Shown here: piece after piece, positions 61,083 to 64,000 of the stretch | Layout of the letters: each line of letters begins with the position of its first letter | Numbering within the stretch: the first letter of the stretch is position 1 | Assembly (NCBI GenBank): GCA_010645155.1 | Contig: CM021316.1 | Span: 10,706,700-10,770,699, forward strand | DNA length: 64,000 nt | Source: Tigriopus japonicus | Lineage: Eukaryota; Arthropoda; Copepoda; Harpacticoida; Harpacticidae | Direction of reading: 5' to 3' | Position numbers and translations under genes: made by a program | Notes under the pieces: generated by a model | What the model was told of the DNA's origin: nothing | The model's input: only the letters and a program-made list of their open reading frames with translations | The model's database searches: none

Positions 61083-64000
61083 ATGGAAAACAAGGGCTTC
61101 AGCGAAGTTCATTATGGGGTGAGTGTCTGATTTCAGATTGCAAGGAAGGAATCAAAATTTAATGTCAGGGTGAATTGAGAGGTAATTTGAAGAAAGAAGG
61201 AAAACGCTTCAATTTCAAATTGTAGGTTGGAAACGCTCCTACAAGGGCTAATTTTTTCAAGGAAAGGTTCCAGAAATCATTTTCACACCTCATTATGAAG
61301 ATTATGAAAAAAATCACCAGTTGTAAAATGCTATATTGTCAATAAAGATTATGTTCAACTTTGCAAGATACTGCAAGTGTCTTTAAAGACATGAATTGTT
61401 TCTGATTTTGGACAAATTCTCCCTACGCTTCATTTAATCAGACATTTTTTGGCTAATTAGAGTTTGTAGAACGCATTAATAATTAATACGGGGAAAAATC
61501 ATGATTAGAAATAAAAAAGGTGGTCCTTTAAGCGCAAGAAGCGAAGTAGACAGTAAGTGCAAACTGCAACCTCGTATTGAATTAAAAGTTACAAAAAAAT
61601 GTATACTTGCTAAAACGTTTTACCATTTTGAGCTAAAACTTTAGGCGAGTAAGGGTTAAAATATAATCAAAACTGTGATGTTGGAAGTTGTCACTTTTTG
61701 GTTAAACTGACCCACCCCAATCACTCCCTGAAAACAATTCATCAAAAAATATTTTTCAGCACCCTACAAGAGACTGGATTTTGTTTTGCTGTGGAGCAGA
61801 AATCCCAGACGTTTCAAAGAGTAATGTCAACTGACAAGTGTGATCGTCAGTTGACCTTACTTCTCGAAACGTCTGGAATTTCCGCTCCACAGAAAAAAAA
61901 TATTTTTTTCCGGGCTCTATTCATTCCTTTTTTCAGGGCAATGATGACGTCGTGGTCAAAATTAATCGTTCGTCCTCCATCGCAACGGCTGAAGAAGATC
62001 AGATCACATTCACTTGGGATGACCTCTCCGTGAGTGCTGTTTTTCCTGGATCAAAGATCCCATTCAAAAAGAGCGAAAAGAAAATCAAGCAGATCGTAAA
62101 GCAAGGTATAATTTCATCACCCATCAATCAAATGCCATGTCCTTCTGATTTTCTTCTTTCCTTCAATTTAGCCAGTGGCTATGTCAAACCAGGAGAATTG
62201 GTCGCAATCATGGGCGCTTCAGGGGCCGGAAAATCCACCCTTCTGAATGCCTTGACGTTCCGCAATCTCGATGGGCTCGATGTAAGTTGATAATCTTCAT
62301 GGCTTTATCGAAAGAGTTCATATCCATTTATGGTCTCTTTTTCTAGCTTACTGGTACACGTTACGCCAATGGTGTTCCCATTTCTCCCAATTCTTTGACC
62401 TCCGTGTCGGCGTACATTCAACAAGATGACCTTTTTATCGGCACACTCACTCCTCGTGAACATTTGGAGTTCCAAGCTTTGGTTCGGATGGATCGAGAAA
62501 TCCCTTACAAAGCTCGAATGGCTCGTGTGGATAGTGTCCTACACGAATTAGGCCTTACCAAATGTGCCAAAACTGTGATCGGCGTTCCCGGACGAATCAA
62601 GGGGATTTCGGGCGGAGAGATGAAGCGATTGGCATTTGCCTCCGAGGTCTTGACCAATCCCGCTTTGCTATTCTGTGACGAGCCGACTTCAGGATTAGAT
62701 TCTTATATGGCTCAAAATGTGGTCGAGGTTCTCCAACAATTGGCGAACCAAGGCAAATCCATCATTTGCACTATTCATCAGCCAAGTTCTCAGGTCTTTT
62801 CCATGTTTGATCGTGTCCTACTCATGGCTGAAGGCCAAGTGACTTACTTGGGAGGAGTTCGAAGGGCCTTCGAGTTCTTTTCAGAGTAAGTACTTGATAA
62901 TAGCACTTAAAGGAATATGAGATCAAGAAGCATGTGATTGACTTAATAGGATAAAAAATTGAATTGGACTTTTTTGTGATCCAGTACCATCCTAAAAAGT
63001 AGTTTTCGAACTAGTAGATCACTAAGCCTCTACGGCCGAATTGAAGAAGTTAGGTTGCGATAGCAATGTTTCAAACTTCCGACAAAAACGGAGGAATTCA
63101 GGAGGTAATATATAAGGAAAAAGTTGTTGATTAGAATCTAATTTGTAAGGCCCAGAAAAATATTTTTTCCCGCGAAGCCGAAATCCCAGACGCTTTTTGG
63201 CATAGTGCCAGCTGATGAGTTGACGAGCTTGATCGTCAGTTGCCCTTACTCCTTGAAACGTCTAGAATTTCTGCTCCAAAGCAAAAAAAAAAATATTTTT
63301 TTTCGGCCGCCATTAATTTGCAATAACAAAAAAGGATGCGAACTCTCAAAAGCTCTATATAAAATCAATCCTTCCAATTATCATGGTTTTGTTCTAATTT
63401 TTAGCGTTGGTCATCCTTGCCCAGAACACTTCAACCCGGCAGATCATTATGTACAAGTTTTGGCAGTAACTCCTGGCGATGAAGAATCTTGTCGTCAACG
63501 AATTAAACGAATTGCAGACGCTTTTGAGACATCACCTGAAGGTAAAGTATCTGAAGATTAGCTAACAAAATTATTCCACTACATGGTATGACATATTTTT
63601 ACAAAAAGGTCGAAGCGTGGTGAAAGAGGTGAACTATCAAAAGCAAAACAAGCACGCTTCCAATCAGATGGTTGAGGCTTCCAAGAAGTCCTCTCCTTAC
63701 AAAGCATCATGGATTGAACAATTCAGGGCTCTTCTATGGCGAAGTTTTCTCTCGGTGATGAAAGAACCCATGATTGTCAAAGTGAACCTCATTCAAACAA
63801 TCGTGATTTCGTTGATTTTGGGTATTATCTACATGAACCAAGAATATGACCAGAAAGGCGCTTCCAACATAAATGGTGCCTTATTCATCATTATCACAAA
63901 CTTGAACTTTTCGAATGTCTTTGGTGTTGTCAATGTAAGTTTCATTTTTGGAAATATTTTTAGAATACTTCTACAAGATGCATTCTTTAGGTGTTCTGCT
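61083..64000 (+). CDS. ABCG (White/Scarlet-type) half-transporter, 3' truncated by window
   Basis: Exons: 61083-61118, 61937-62105, 62172-62281, 62347-62885, 63405-63541, 63609-63934, and 63991 onward, phase-consistent. It starts [12 protein letters not shown]. The nucleotide-binding domain comes first, as in ABCG proteins: Walker [10 protein letters not shown] (about residue 83), Q-loop YIQQDDLF, signature [14 protein letters not shown], Walker [14 protein letters not shown] and switch [27 protein letters not shown] and a linker follow, then the first transmembrane helix of the membrane domain ([13 protein letters not shown]...[17 protein letters not shown]). The family works as dimers moving pigment precursors, sterols or other small molecules across membranes. 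Which member this is cannot be settled from this part. The acceptor at 63608 (ACAAAAAG) is weak. Confidence 0.93.
61745..61912. repeat. palindromic foldback in ABCG intron 1
   Basis: TGTGGAGCAGAAATCCCAGA (61790 on) pairs with TCTGGAATTTCCGCTCCACA (61872-61891). An inner stem pairs GTCAACTGAC with GTCAGTTGAC. A-rich AAAAATATTTTT tracts bound it. Confidence 0.75.
63157..63305. repeat. second copy of the ABCG foldback
   Basis: It shares GAAATCCCAGACG, TGATCGTCAGTTG, CTTGAAACGTCT and flanking AAATATTTTTT tracts with the element at 61745. It lies in the intron between exons 4 and 5. Confidence 0.7.

Overview
This is nuclear DNA of an animal with spliced genes. Gene content points to an arthropod: an RDL-type GABA receptor with the insect-style duplicated exon 3, a Rebers-Riddiford cuticle protein, and a White/Scarlet-type ABCG transporter. 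Many introns are only about 50-62 nt, and MITEs and tRNA-derived SINEs are dense. A small-genome crustacean such as a copepod would fit, but the species is an inference. I saw no bacterial, viral or organellar genes, and no CRISPR.

Layout. (1) 288-1883, minus: a complete 8-exon gene for a divergent Cys-loop channel subunit. (2) 2847-8884, minus: an astacin metalloprotease, complete except for its signal-peptide exon. (3) 11014-12424, minus: an unrecognised membrane-anchored, low-complexity protein, 5' partial. (4) 17420-45638, minus: an RDL-type GABA-gated chloride channel over 28 kb. It has a 13.9-kb first intron, two copies of exon 3, two of exon 4, and two alternative last exons that each carry their own M4 helix. 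(5) 49230-51095: a hAT transposon with a perfect 8-bp target duplication and a decayed transposase. (6) 52834-53312, plus: a small cuticle protein gene with a clear TATA box and initiator. (7) 54261-59997, minus: an animal haem peroxidase of 717 codons in four exons. (8) 61083-64000, plus: the 5' half of an ABCG half-transporter, running off the window.

Introns and intergenic DNA hold at least eight families of small inverted-repeat elements, most flanked by 8-bp direct repeats as expected for hAT-type insertions. There are also tRNA-headed SINE copies, relics of non-LTR reverse transcriptases, and palindromic foldback repeats.

The strongest biology is in the two Cys-loop receptors. The RDL gene could make up to eight protein forms (2 x 2 x 2) and carries serine at pore position 2', the residue known in insects as the dieldrin/cyclodiene-resistance change. 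The neighbouring short receptor keeps the same exon sizes and phases (68, 227 and 83 nt), but its M2 pore helix is heavily altered and its M3-M4 loop is almost absent. The cuticle protein and peroxidase genes converge tail to tail. The peroxidase and ABCG genes diverge from a shared 1.1-kb upstream region. No operon-like organisation is implied.
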